From Chloroflexota bacterium (lineage in GTDB: Bacteria; Chloroflexota; Dormibacteria; Dormibacterales; Dormibacteraceae): a stretch of DNA of 37,953 nt. The DNA lies in NCBI GenBank assembly GCA_005889495.1, contig VBHA01000067.1, forward strand, positions 1-37,953, in the 5' to 3' direction. Below the pieces are notes generated by a model, which saw nothing but the letters and a program-made list of their open reading frames with translations, did no database searches and was not told the origin of the DNA. A program made the translations under genes and the position numbers. Of this stretch, positions 27,348-34,261 are shown piece by piece. Each line of letters starts with the position of its first letter. Positions within the stretch are counted from its first letter, which is position 1.

Positions 27348-28367
27348 ATGGAACAGCAGAGGAGCGGGATACCTTCCTTCGGCCCGTCCGGGCCGGCGCC
27401 TCCTCCCCATGAATGGGGAGGACAAGCCCAGGTGCGGGGAGATTGGGAGGGGCGCGAGCTTGCGCTCGACCTCGTGCACATCACCGAGAGCGCGGCGCTG
27501 GCGAGCGCGGGCTTCCTCGGCAAAGGTGACGCCGACGCGGTCAGCGAGGCGGCGGGGGAGGCGATGCGCCACGCACTCGAGCGCTCGTCAGTCTCGGGCA
27601 AGGTCGTGTTGAGCCCGCGCCAGCAAGCGCATCTTCCGCTCGGGACGGTCATCCCCGGCGGCGAGCGCGTGGTCGACCTGGGGGTCTACCCCGTGGAGGG
27701 CGCCAGCCAGGTCGCGCGCGGCCACATCAACACCGTGTCCCTGCTGGCCGCGGTCCAGCCGGGAGGTTTCGCCACGCTCCCGGCCGTGGCCCAGATGGAG
27801 AAGTTCGTCGCCGGTCCCCGAGCCCGCGGCGCCATCGACCTCGACGACCCGGTGGCGGACAACCTGCGCCGCATCGCTTTCGCCCACGATGTCAGGGTCC
27901 AGGACCTGACGGTGGCGATCCTCGAGCGGCCCCGTCACCAGGAGCTCATCGCCGACGTGGCCGCCGCAGGCGCCCGGATCCGGACGCTCGAGGAAGGCGA
28001 CTTCGCGAGCGCGGTCATGGCCGCCATGTCGGGCACCGGCATCGACGCGGCGATCGGGATCGGCGACCTCCACGCGACCCTTCTCGCCGCTTGCGCCGTC
28101 CGCTGCCTGGGCGGTGAGTTCGTCGCCCGGCTCATGCCGCGGAACGACGACGAGCGCAGGCTCATAGGCGAGCAGGCTTCCCATGTCTATGGGCTCGCCG
28201 AGCTGGCTCCGGCGGCCGACATCTCGGTGGCCATCACCGGGGTGACCGGCGGTCCCCTGCTCCCAGGCGTGAGCCATGGGAGCGGCTACGCCGAGACCTG
28301 GTCGCTGGTCATGTCGACGCGCCAGGCGACGATCCGCCGCCTGACCACGCGCCACCACCTCGTCTAG
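27348..28367 (+). CDS. Degenerate GlpX-like (class II fructose-1,6-bisphosphatase fold) protein
   Basis: A 339-residue protein aligning along its length with GlpX: ALDLVHITESAALASAGFLGKGD, MEKFVAGPRARGAIDLDDPVADNLRRIA, VAILERPRHQELIADV and TRQATIRRLTTRHHL. GlpX needs Mg2+/Mn2+ to dephosphorylate fructose-1,6-bisphosphate. Here D61 (the GKGD Asp) and E117 (PVEG) remain, but the GEGExDEAPM loop has become LSPRQQAHLPL, the Asp of DPIEG is Y114, and the Glu of the GGAPEG loop is absent (IGDLHAT). Catalysis is therefore doubtful, and a regulatory or altered role is likely. About 30 extra N-terminal residues (FGPSGPAPPPHEWGG region) derive from palindromic repeats, so the real start could be internal, though no obvious one exists. 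Confidence 0.8.
   Translation: MEQQRSGIPSFGPSGPAPPPHEWGGQAQVRGDWEGRELALDLVHITESAALASAGFLGKGDADAVSEAAGEAMRHALERSSVSGKVVLSPRQQAHLPLGTVIPGGERVVDLGVYPVEGASQVARGHINTVSLLAAVQPGGFATLPAVAQMEKFVAGPRARGAIDLDDPVADNLRRIAFAHDVRVQDLTVAILERPRHQELIADVAAAGARIRTLEEGDFASAVMAAMSGTGIDAAIGIGDLHATLLAACAVRCLGGEFVARLMPRNDDERRLIGEQASHVYGLAELAPAADISVAITGVTGGPLLPGVSHGSGYAETWSLVMSTRQATIRRLTTRHHLV
27379..27422. repeat. Composite palindromic repeat, copy 1, inside the GlpX-like gene
   Basis: Two adjacent inverted repeats: a seven-base-arm CGGCCCG/CGGGCCG stem and a perfect nine-base-arm CCTCCCCAT/ATGGGGAGG stem (27402-27410 and 27413-27421). The unit is translated in the extra N-terminal segment of the GlpX-like protein. 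A related unit lies just after that gene. Confidence 0.7.
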
Positions 28368-28382
28368 CCCGGTCCTGCCCCT

Positions 28383-28440
28383 CCGGCCCTTCAGGGCACC
28401 TCCCATAAATGGGGAGGACGGGGAGGATGGGGAGGACGGG
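28383..28440. repeat. Composite palindromic repeat, copy 2, with GGGGAGGAY tandem repeat
   Basis: CCGGCCCTTCAGGG then CCTCCCAT/ATGGGGAGG (28399-28406 and 28409-28417) parallels copy 1. The right arm runs into three tandem copies of the nonamer GGGGAGGAY (28411-28437). It sits in the gap between the GlpX-like and M50 genes. Confidence 0.7.
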
Positions 28441-28489
28441 CGGCCGGATTAGTGGTATCCCTGTACGGGTATCAATAGAGAGGTACCCC

Positions 28490-29383
28490 TTGAGTCAGAA
28501 CGATCCCTATCAGCCCCCGTACAGCGGCCAGTACATCCCACCGCCGCCTCCGCCCGGACATCAGGGCGGCTCGGACATCCCGCCCGACTCCCCCTACCAC
28601 CGCTCTTCATCCCCCCCGGGATCGGGCGGGAGCACGCTCGGCTGGCTGGGCTCGGCGGCGTTGGCTGCCTGGGCGGTGGTCAAGTACGGCCTGGTGTTCC
28701 TGTTCAAGATCCCGGCCTTCGCGACGCTTTTCTCGGCCGTGATCAGCGTGGCCGTTTACGCGCAGGTCCTTGGCGGAGCATGGGCGGCCGTTGCCCTGGT
28801 GGTGATGATCTTCATCCACGAGATGGGCCACGTCGTCGAGATTCGCCGTCAGGGCATGTCGGCCACGGCTCCGATCTTCATCCCGCTTCTCGGCGCCGCG
28901 ATCTTCCAGCGTGAGCACGCGACCAGCGCGGTGAGGCAGGCTCAGATCGGGATCGCCGGCCCGATCGCCGGCACGATCGGAGCCACCGCCGCATTCCTCT
29001 TCTACACCACCACCCAGAACCCCATCTTCCTGTTTGCCGCCCTGATCGGATTCGCGCTCAACCTGCTGAACATGCTGCCGGTCTGGCAGCTCGACGGCGC
29101 CTGGGTCCTGGCGCCGGTATCGCCCTGGTTCCAGGTCTTCGGCCTGGTGGCGATCGCGGTCCTGGTGCTGTTCTTCCACTTCGTGAGCGTGCTGCTGATC
29201 ATCGTCGCGCTGCTCGGAATCGGGAGCGCGCGGGCGGCGTTCCGCAACGCCAAGAACCCCTACTACACCTCCGTCCCGGGAAGCGCGCGCCTGGCGCTGG
29301 GCGCGGCCTGGCTCGGCCTTGTCCTGTACCTCGGCGTGATGACCCTCCAGGCGGAGAGTTTGTTCGTCGCCCTGGCTCGGTAA
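28490..29383 (+). CDS. M50-family (site-2 protease-like) membrane metalloprotease
   Basis: A 297-residue polytopic protein. A Pro/Tyr/Gly-rich cytoplasmic N-terminus (about 60 residues, with IPPPPPPGHQ) precedes about six helices. The zinc motif HEMGH (H110, E111, H114) lies in a helix and the second metal-ligand motif NLLNMLPVWQLDGAWVL (D202) lies in a later helix, matching M50/S2P intramembrane proteases. Substrates may be membrane anti-sigma factors or signal-peptide remnants; none is indicated here. TTG 28490 is chosen because GAGAGG lies a few bases upstream and it gives MSQNDPYQPPY; longer starts would translate the repeat. Confidence 0.83.
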   Translation: MSQNDPYQPPYSGQYIPPPPPPGHQGGSDIPPDSPYHRSSSPPGSGGSTLGWLGSAALAAWAVVKYGLVFLFKIPAFATLFSAVISVAVYAQVLGGAWAAVALVVMIFIHEMGHVVEIRRQGMSATAPIFIPLLGAAIFQREHATSAVRQAQIGIAGPIAGTIGATAAFLFYTTTQNPIFLFAALIGFALNLLNMLPVWQLDGAWVLAPVSPWFQVFGLVAIAVLVLFFHFVSVLLIIVALLGIGSARAAFRNAKNPYYTSVPGSARLALGAAWLGLVLYLGVMTLQAESLFVALAR

Positions 29384-29404
29384 ACTACCCTCCCTGGAGA
29401 AACC

Positions 29405-29614
29405 ATGAAAGTCCAAATCCATCCCACCTTCTATGAAGACGCGGTCGTGACCTGCGCGTGCGGGAACACGTTCACGACCGGATCCACGCGCAAGGAGCTG
29501 AAGACCGAGATCTGCTCCGTGTGCCACCCGTTCTTCACGGGCACGCAGCGCATCGTCGACACGGGCGGGCAGGTCGAGCGGTTCCGCAAGCGGGCTGCTA
29601 AGACCCGGGTTTAG
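29405..29614 (+). CDS. rpmE: 50S ribosomal protein bL31 (zinc-binding form)
   Basis: A 69-residue protein typical of bL31: [21 protein letters not shown], then [24 protein letters not shown]. Four cysteines (CxC and CxxC) bind zinc, so this is the C+ form used in zinc-replete cells. It sits in the central protuberance/intersubunit bridge of the ribosome. GGAG is seven bases before ATG 29405. It heads the rpmE-DUF1385-prfA-prmC-sua5 cluster and its TAG stop directly abuts the next ATG. Confidence 0.97.
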   Translation: MKVQIHPTFYEDAVVTCACGNTFTTGSTRKELKTEICSVCHPFFTGTQRIVDTGGQVERFRKRAAKTRV

Positions 29615-30613
29615 ATGGCGGTCCCGGAACCGACCGGGGCGGATAGCCTGACCGAGAGCCCCCACCCGGCGGCTGTCGCCGTCGAGCTCCCCACAGGTGG
29701 GGAGGCAAAACCGAAGGCCAAAGAGCAGTTCTTCTACGGCGGTCAGGCCGTGATCGAGGGCGTGATGATGCGCGGCAAGCGGCACTACGCCGTCGCGATC
29801 CGCCTGCCGACCACCAAAGAGATCGTGATCGACCGGGGTGAGTTGAAAGCCCCGATCTACACGAACCCGGTGTGGAAGCTGCCGTTCATCCGCGGCCTCG
29901 CCCTGATCGGCGAGCAGCTGCACCTCGGCATGAAGTCGCTCATCTGGTCAGCCAACATGAACGCGGGCGCGCACGACGTGCAGATCGGCAAGCGCGAGAT
30001 CACCGGCTCGGTCGCGGTTGCCGGCGTGTTCGCGCTTGCGCTGTTCATCGGCCTTCCACTCCTGCTCGCAAGTGTCGCCATCCACCGCAGCGGGAGCTTC
30101 GCCTTCGTGCTGGTGGAGGGCGTGATCCGGGTCGCCCTGGTCCTGGGGTACCTGGCCGCGATCTCTCTCCTGCCCGACGTGCGACGCGTCTTCATGTACC
30201 ACGGGGCGGAGCACAAGACGATCAATGCCTTCGAGTCCGGGTGGACCCTGGACGTCCCATCGGTGCGCCGGGCGAGCACGCTGCATCCCCGGTGCGGCAC
30301 CGGCTTCCTCCTCGTCGTGCTGGTGGTGAGCGTGGTCGTGTTCAGCGTCGTGGCGCTGTTCCACCCCAACCTCTTCTGGCTCGTCGCCAGCCGGGTGCTT
30401 GCGATCCCGCTGATCGCCGGCGCCGGCTTCGAGCTGATCCGCTTCATGGCGAGGCACCGCTACAACCCGGTCGTGAAGATCGCCCTTCTGCCCGTCCTCG
30501 GGACCCAGAAGTTCACCACGCGCCAGCCGTCTGACGACATGCTCGAGGTCGCGATCTGCGCCTTCAACAGCGCCCGCCAGGGTGAAGAGGAGACGGCCGG
30601 AGCCGCCGCATGA
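29615..30613 (+). CDS. DUF1385 membrane protein
   Basis: A 332-residue DUF1385 protein. Diagnostic segments are YGGQAVIEGVMMRGKRHYAVAIR near residue 40, IRGLALIGEQLHLGMKSLIWSAN, and MYHGAEHKTINAFESGWTLDVPSVRR followed by STLHPRCGTGFLL. About five membrane helices surround them. The family is found next to prfA in Firmicutes and Chloroflexota; its role is unknown. The N-terminus contains a translated copy of the dispersed palindrome (at ELPTGGEA). The ATG follows the rpmE stop directly and its own stop overlaps the prfA start. Confidence 0.87.
   Translation: MAVPEPTGADSLTESPHPAAVAVELPTGGEAKPKAKEQFFYGGQAVIEGVMMRGKRHYAVAIRLPTTKEIVIDRGELKAPIYTNPVWKLPFIRGLALIGEQLHLGMKSLIWSANMNAGAHDVQIGKREITGSVAVAGVFALALFIGLPLLLASVAIHRSGSFAFVLVEGVIRVALVLGYLAAISLLPDVRRVFMYHGAEHKTINAFESGWTLDVPSVRRASTLHPRCGTGFLLVVLVVSVVVFSVVALFHPNLFWLVASRVLAIPLIAGAGFELIRFMARHRYNPVVKIALLPVLGTQKFTTRQPSDDMLEVAICAFNSARQGEEETAGAAA
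29687..29704. repeat. Palindromic repeat, copy 3, inside the DUF1385 gene
   Basis: Perfect eight-base arms CTCCCCAC/GTGGGGAG around AG, followed by GAGGC. Its core resembles the CTCCCCAT/ATGGGGAG stems 2.3 and 1.3 kb upstream. It encodes residues in the non-conserved N-terminus. Confidence 0.6.
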
Positions 30614-31566
30614 TCGACCGGCTGGAAGCGATAGCACGCCGCTATCGCGAGATCGAAAATGAGCTCGCCCGCCCCGAGGTCGTCAGCGACCACGAGAAGG
30701 TGACCAAGCTGGCACGGGAGCAGCGGTCGCTGCGCGAGATCGTCGACTCCTACCAGGCGTACAAGCGCGCAAAGCACGAGATGGAGTCGGCGCGCGAGAT
30801 GCTCCGCCACGAGAAAGAGGCCGAGATGCAGGAGTATCTCCGGTCGGAGGAGCGGCGCGCAGCCGAGCACATGGCGCAGCTGGACGAGAAGCTCAAGGTC
30901 CTGCTCTTACCGAAAGACCCGAACGACGACAAGGACGTCGTCGTCGAGATCCAGGGAGCAGAGGGCGGGGAGGAGGCGGCGCTCTTCGCCGCTGATCTGT
31001 TCCGCATGTACAACCGGTGGGCTGAGCGCAAAGGCTGGAAGGTCGAGACGGAGGCTCAGGGCCGTGTTCACACCTCCGCGGCGACCGTGGCTGTCATGCC
31101 CGAGGCCGACCCCGTCGAAGTCGAGCTCAAGCCAGAGGACCTCGAGATCAAGGCGTCGACTTCGACAGGTCCTGGGGGACAGAGCGTGAACACGACCTAC
31201 TCCGCGATCCGCATCACGCACAAGCCGACCGGGCTCGCGGTCAGCATCCAGGACGAGAAGTCGCAGCTCCAGAACAAGGAGAAGGCGATGCGTGTGCTGC
31301 GCGCGCGGCTGTATGAGATGAAGCTCGCCGAGCAGCAGGAGAAGATCGGTGCGCAGCGCCGCGGCATGGTTCGGTCGGGCAACCGCTCGGAGAAGATTCG
31401 CACCTACAACTTCAAGGACAACAGGGTGACCGACCACCGCATCAATCTCACGCTGCACAAGCTCGACCGCGTGATGGCGGGTGACCTCGACGAGCTGGTG
31501 TCCGCGGCGATCGCCGCCGAGCGGACGGCTCAGCTCAACGGCGACAACCCAGACGCGACAAGTTGA
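30610..31566 (+). CDS. prfA: Peptide chain release factor 1, lacking the codon-recognition tip of domain 2
   Basis: A 318-residue RF1 homologue (E. coli RF1 is 360). Domain 1 is present (from MIDRLEAIARRYREIE), as are VLLLPKDPNDDKDVVVEI, the FRMYNRWAERKGWKVE helix and QGRVHTSAATVAVMPE. Comparing remembered E. coli RF1, the residues between GWKVE (E146) and TEAQGR (T147) are missing: 42 residues, exactly the 360-to-318 difference. They include most of domain 2's tip and the P and x of PxT, which reads UAG/UAA. The GGQ catalytic loop (GPGGQ, Q191) and the C-terminal domain are intact; NTTDSA reads NTTYSA. A read-through stop or frameshift is not involved; it is an in-frame loss. It is followed by overlapping prmC. 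Confidence 0.9.
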   Translation: MIDRLEAIARRYREIENELARPEVVSDHEKVTKLAREQRSLREIVDSYQAYKRAKHEMESAREMLRHEKEAEMQEYLRSEERRAAEHMAQLDEKLKVLLLPKDPNDDKDVVVEIQGAEGGEEAALFAADLFRMYNRWAERKGWKVETEAQGRVHTSAATVAVMPEADPVEVELKPEDLEIKASTSTGPGGQSVNTTYSAIRITHKPTGLAVSIQDEKSQLQNKEKAMRVLRARLYEMKLAEQQEKIGAQRRGMVRSGNRSEKIRTYNFKDNRVTDHRINLTLHKLDRVMAGDLDELVSAAIAAERTAQLNGDNPDATS

Positions 31567-32393
31567 CGATCGTTGAGGTCCTGAAGCTCTCCGCCGACTA
31601 CCTCCAGAAGCACGGTTCCGACTCCGGGCGACTCGACGCCGAGCTCTTGCTGGCGCACGCGCTGAAAGTGCGCCGGCTGGACCTGTACCTGAAGTTCGAC
31701 CGGTCTCTGGGCGAGCCCGAGCTGAGCGCCTACCGAGGTCTGGTGGCGCGGCGCGCGAAAGGCGAGCCGGTCGCGTATCTGGTCGGCCACCGTGAGTTCA
31801 TGGGGCTCGACTTCGAGGTAACGCCGGACGTGCTTGTCCCCAACCCTGACACCGAGGTGCTCGTCCAGCGGGCGGTCGCGATCGCACGCGAGGCCGAAGG
31901 ACCCGTCCGTGTCGCCGACGTTGGCACCGGCAGCGGCTGCATAGCCATCTCGGTCGCGCATTACGCACCCAACGCCGACGTGTGGGCGTCCGACAGCAGC
32001 CCTGAGGCCCTCGCCGTGGCGTCGCGAAACGCCGCGCGGCATCATCTTTCGGAGCGGGTGCACGTGCAAGAGGGCGACTTGATGAGCGGACTGACGGGCG
32101 AGTTCGACCTGGTCTGCGCCAACCTGCCCTACGTGGCGTCGGGCGCCGAGTTACCGGCCGAGGTGACGGCGCAACCCGCCCGCGCGCTCTACGCGGGGGA
32201 CAAAGGCGCGGCGCTGGTGGCCAGGCTCCTGACGGACACGCCGCCCCGGCTCAGGCAGGGCGGCAGGGTGCTGGCCGAGCTGGACCCGGCGATCGTCGCC
32301 GCCATCACCGAGCTTGCGGGTCGAACGTACGCGGGTCATCGAGTCCATCGCGACGCCGGCGGGCACGAGCGGGTCATCGAAGCGTGGTTCTGA
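31563..32393 (+). CDS. prmC: Release-factor glutamine N5-methyltransferase PrmC
   Basis: A 276-residue SAM-dependent methyltransferase that methylates the GGQ glutamine of RF1/RF2. It has the helical N-terminal RF-binding domain (DAELLLAHAL, YRGLVARRAKGEPVAYLVGHREFMGLDF), the SAM motif VADVGTGSGCIAIS and the catalytic motif, here ANLPYV (N187) instead of the usual NPPY. The upstream PRPETE-type segment reads PNPDTEVLV. Both changes are moderate and may be normal for the lineage. TTG 31563 overlaps the prfA stop by three bases, so the pair is coupled. Confidence 0.92.
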   Translation: MTIVEVLKLSADYLQKHGSDSGRLDAELLLAHALKVRRLDLYLKFDRSLGEPELSAYRGLVARRAKGEPVAYLVGHREFMGLDFEVTPDVLVPNPDTEVLVQRAVAIAREAEGPVRVADVGTGSGCIAISVAHYAPNADVWASDSSPEALAVASRNAARHHLSERVHVQEGDLMSGLTGEFDLVCANLPYVASGAELPAEVTAQPARALYAGDKGAALVARLLTDTPPRLRQGGRVLAELDPAIVAAITELAGRTYAGHRVHRDAGGHERVIEAWF

Positions 32394-32968
32394 AACCGAC
32401 CCAGTCCGGTCTCCAGCGCGCCGCGCAGCTGCTTCGCTCGGGCGCGGTGCTGGCCTTTCCGACCGACACCGTCTACGGACTCGGCGCCAGCGCCGACGAC
32501 GAGGTGGCGCAGAAGCGCATCTACTCGATCAAGGGACGGCCGGTCGGCATGCCGCTGATCCTGATGGTCGCCGCGGAGTCACAGCTGGAGGGCCTTGTCC
32601 ATGTCGACTCGCGGGCCGAGGCGATGATGCGCAAGTGGTGGCCAGGGCCGCTCACGCTGATCCTGCATGCCAGGGGCGGCGGGACGATGGGGGTGCGGAT
32701 CCCGAAGCACAAGGTCGCGCTCGGCCTGCTGCGGCACGCGGGCCCGCTGATGACGACGAGCGCGAATCTCCATGGCCAGGAGCCCGTGATGAGCGCGGGC
32801 GAGGCGGCCGCGCTGTCCGGCGTGATGGCCGTGCTCGACGGCGGGGTCGCCCCCGGTGGCACCGCGTCCACCGTGCTGGACCTGACCGGGCCGGAGCCTC
32901 ACGTGCTGCGGGAAGGGGCCATCCCCACGCCGGAGCTGCTCGGGCCGCCCCAACCTCGCTCGGGATAG
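32384..32968 (+). CDS. L-threonylcarbamoyladenylate synthase (Sua5/YrdC/TsaC)
   Basis: A 194-residue single YrdC domain without the Sua5 C-terminal extension, i.e. TsaC-like. It makes threonylcarbamoyl-AMP from threonine, bicarbonate and ATP for t6A37 of ANN-decoding tRNAs. Typical elements are AFPTDTVYGLGASA, IYSIKGRPVGMPL (the KxR substrate site), WWPGPLTLIL, GVRIPKHK and TTSANLHGQEP. GTG 32384 overlaps the prmC end by ten bases. The cognate tRNA-Thr type is present in the window, though physically distant. The stop TAG overlaps the glyA promoter-like hexamer. Confidence 0.92.
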   Translation: MVLKPTQSGLQRAAQLLRSGAVLAFPTDTVYGLGASADDEVAQKRIYSIKGRPVGMPLILMVAAESQLEGLVHVDSRAEAMMRKWWPGPLTLILHARGGGTMGVRIPKHKVALGLLRHAGPLMTTSANLHGQEPVMSAGEAAALSGVMAVLDGGVAPGGTASTVLDLTGPEPHVLREGAIPTPELLGPPQPRSG

Positions 32969-32971
32969 GAT
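32966..32971 (+). promoter_or_regulatory. Putative -10 hexamer for glyA (TAGGAT)
   Basis: TAGGAT begins with the sua5 stop codon and ends eight bases before GTG 32980. If it drives transcription, the mRNA would start at or near that GTG and favour it over ATG 33001. Confidence 0.3.
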
Positions 32972-32979
32972 CAGGTTCG

Positions 32980-34254
32980 GTGAACCCCGCGATCACGACC
33001 ATGACCTTTCGCGCCCTCGACCACGAGGACCCGGCCGTCGCGCAGCTCATCCGCAACGAGTTCAAGCGCCAGTCGGAGACGCTCGAGCTGATCGCCTCCG
33101 AGAACCTGACCAGCCCGGCCATCCTCGAAGCCCTCGGCACGCTCCTCACCAACAAGTACGCGGAGGGCTATCCGGGCCGGCGTTACTACGGCGGCACCGG
33201 CGAGGTCATCGACAAGATCGAGACGCTTGCGGTCGAGCGCGCAAAGCAGCTCTTCGGGGCGGACTACGTGAACGTCCAGCCGCACTCCGGGTCGCAGGCG
33301 AACGCCGCGGTCTACATGGCCGCGTGCCAGCCCGGCGACCGTGTGATGGGGATGGACCTTTCCGCCGGCGGCCACCTCACTCACGGAAGCCCGGCCAATT
33401 TCTCGGGGAAGCTGTACGAGATCCACTCCTACGGCGTCGACCAGGAGACCGAACGCATCGATTACGACGCCGTGCAGAAGCTGGCTGAAGAGGTGCGGCC
33501 GAAGATGCTGCTCGCGGGCTTCTCCGCCTACTCGCGTGTCATCGACTGGGGACGAATGCGCCAGATCGCCGATTCGGTCGGCGCCGTCTTCTTCGTCGAC
33601 ATGGCACATGTCGCCGGCCTCGTAGCGGGCGGCGTCTACCCCTCACCAATCCCGCATGCCGACATCACCTCGACGACCACGCAGAAGACCCTGCGCGGGG
33701 CGTGGGGCGCGATCATCCTGTGCCGCAACGACTGGCAGAAGGCGATCGACTCGGCCGTCTTCCCCGGCACCCAGGGCGGGCCTTTGATGCACGCGATCGC
33801 GGCCAAGGCCGTGTGCTTCGGCGAGGCGCTCAGGCCCGAGTTCAAGGTCTACGCGAAGCAGGTCGTGGCCAACGCGAAGGCGATGGCCGGGCGCTTGACC
33901 GAGCGCGGCCTCCGCCTGGTGAGCGGCGGCACCGACAACCACCTGATGCTCATCGACCTGCGGCCGCAGAAGCGGACCGGCAAGCAGGTGCAGGACATCG
34001 CGGAGGGAGTCGGGATCACGCTCAACCGCAACTCGATCCCGTATGACGAGGCCTCGAAGTTCAACCCCAGCGGGGTGCGCGTCGGAACTCCCCTTGTTAC
34101 CACGCGCGGCATGAAAGAGCGAGAGATGGTCGTGATCGCCGACTGTCTGGCCGATCTCATCGAGCGCATCGACGACCCTGCGACCCGCGATTCGGTGCAC
34201 GAGCGTGCGCTGGATCTCTGCAGGAACTTTCCGCTACCGTACGCGTTCGACTAA
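32980..34254 (+). CDS. glyA: Serine hydroxymethyltransferase
   Basis: A 424-residue PLP enzyme interconverting serine and glycine with tetrahydrofolate. Conserved features: ETLELIASENLTSPAILEALGTLLTNKYAEGYPGRRYYGGTGEVID, VNVQPHSGSQANAAVY, FVDMAHVAGLVAGGVYPSP, TQGGPLMHAIAAKAVCFGEAL and NRNSIPYDEASKFNPSGVRVGTP. The PLP-binding Lys (codon 33685-33687) is present, but the residue before it is Gln instead of the near-invariant His (TTTQKTLRG versus TTTHKTLRG), and PRGG after it reads AWGA. GTG 32980 and ATG 33001 (417 residues, the E. coli length) are both possible starts. A TAGGAT hexamer favours the GTG. Confidence 0.92.
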   Translation: MNPAITTMTFRALDHEDPAVAQLIRNEFKRQSETLELIASENLTSPAILEALGTLLTNKYAEGYPGRRYYGGTGEVIDKIETLAVERAKQLFGADYVNVQPHSGSQANAAVYMAACQPGDRVMGMDLSAGGHLTHGSPANFSGKLYEIHSYGVDQETERIDYDAVQKLAEEVRPKMLLAGFSAYSRVIDWGRMRQIADSVGAVFFVDMAHVAGLVAGGVYPSPIPHADITSTTTQKTLRGAWGAIILCRNDWQKAIDSAVFPGTQGGPLMHAIAAKAVCFGEALRPEFKVYAKQVVANAKAMAGRLTERGLRLVSGGTDNHLMLIDLRPQKRTGKQVQDIAEGVGITLNRNSIPYDEASKFNPSGVRVGTPLVTTRGMKEREMVVIADCLADLIERIDDPATRDSVHERALDLCRNFPLPYAFD

Positions 34255-34261
34255 ACAAGCA

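Noticed and set aside
31040-31060. RF1 gap explained by a frameshift or internal stop
   Set aside because: The reading frame is continuous through GWKVE-TEAQGR and the number of missing residues is a whole number of codons, so a frame error cannot account for it.
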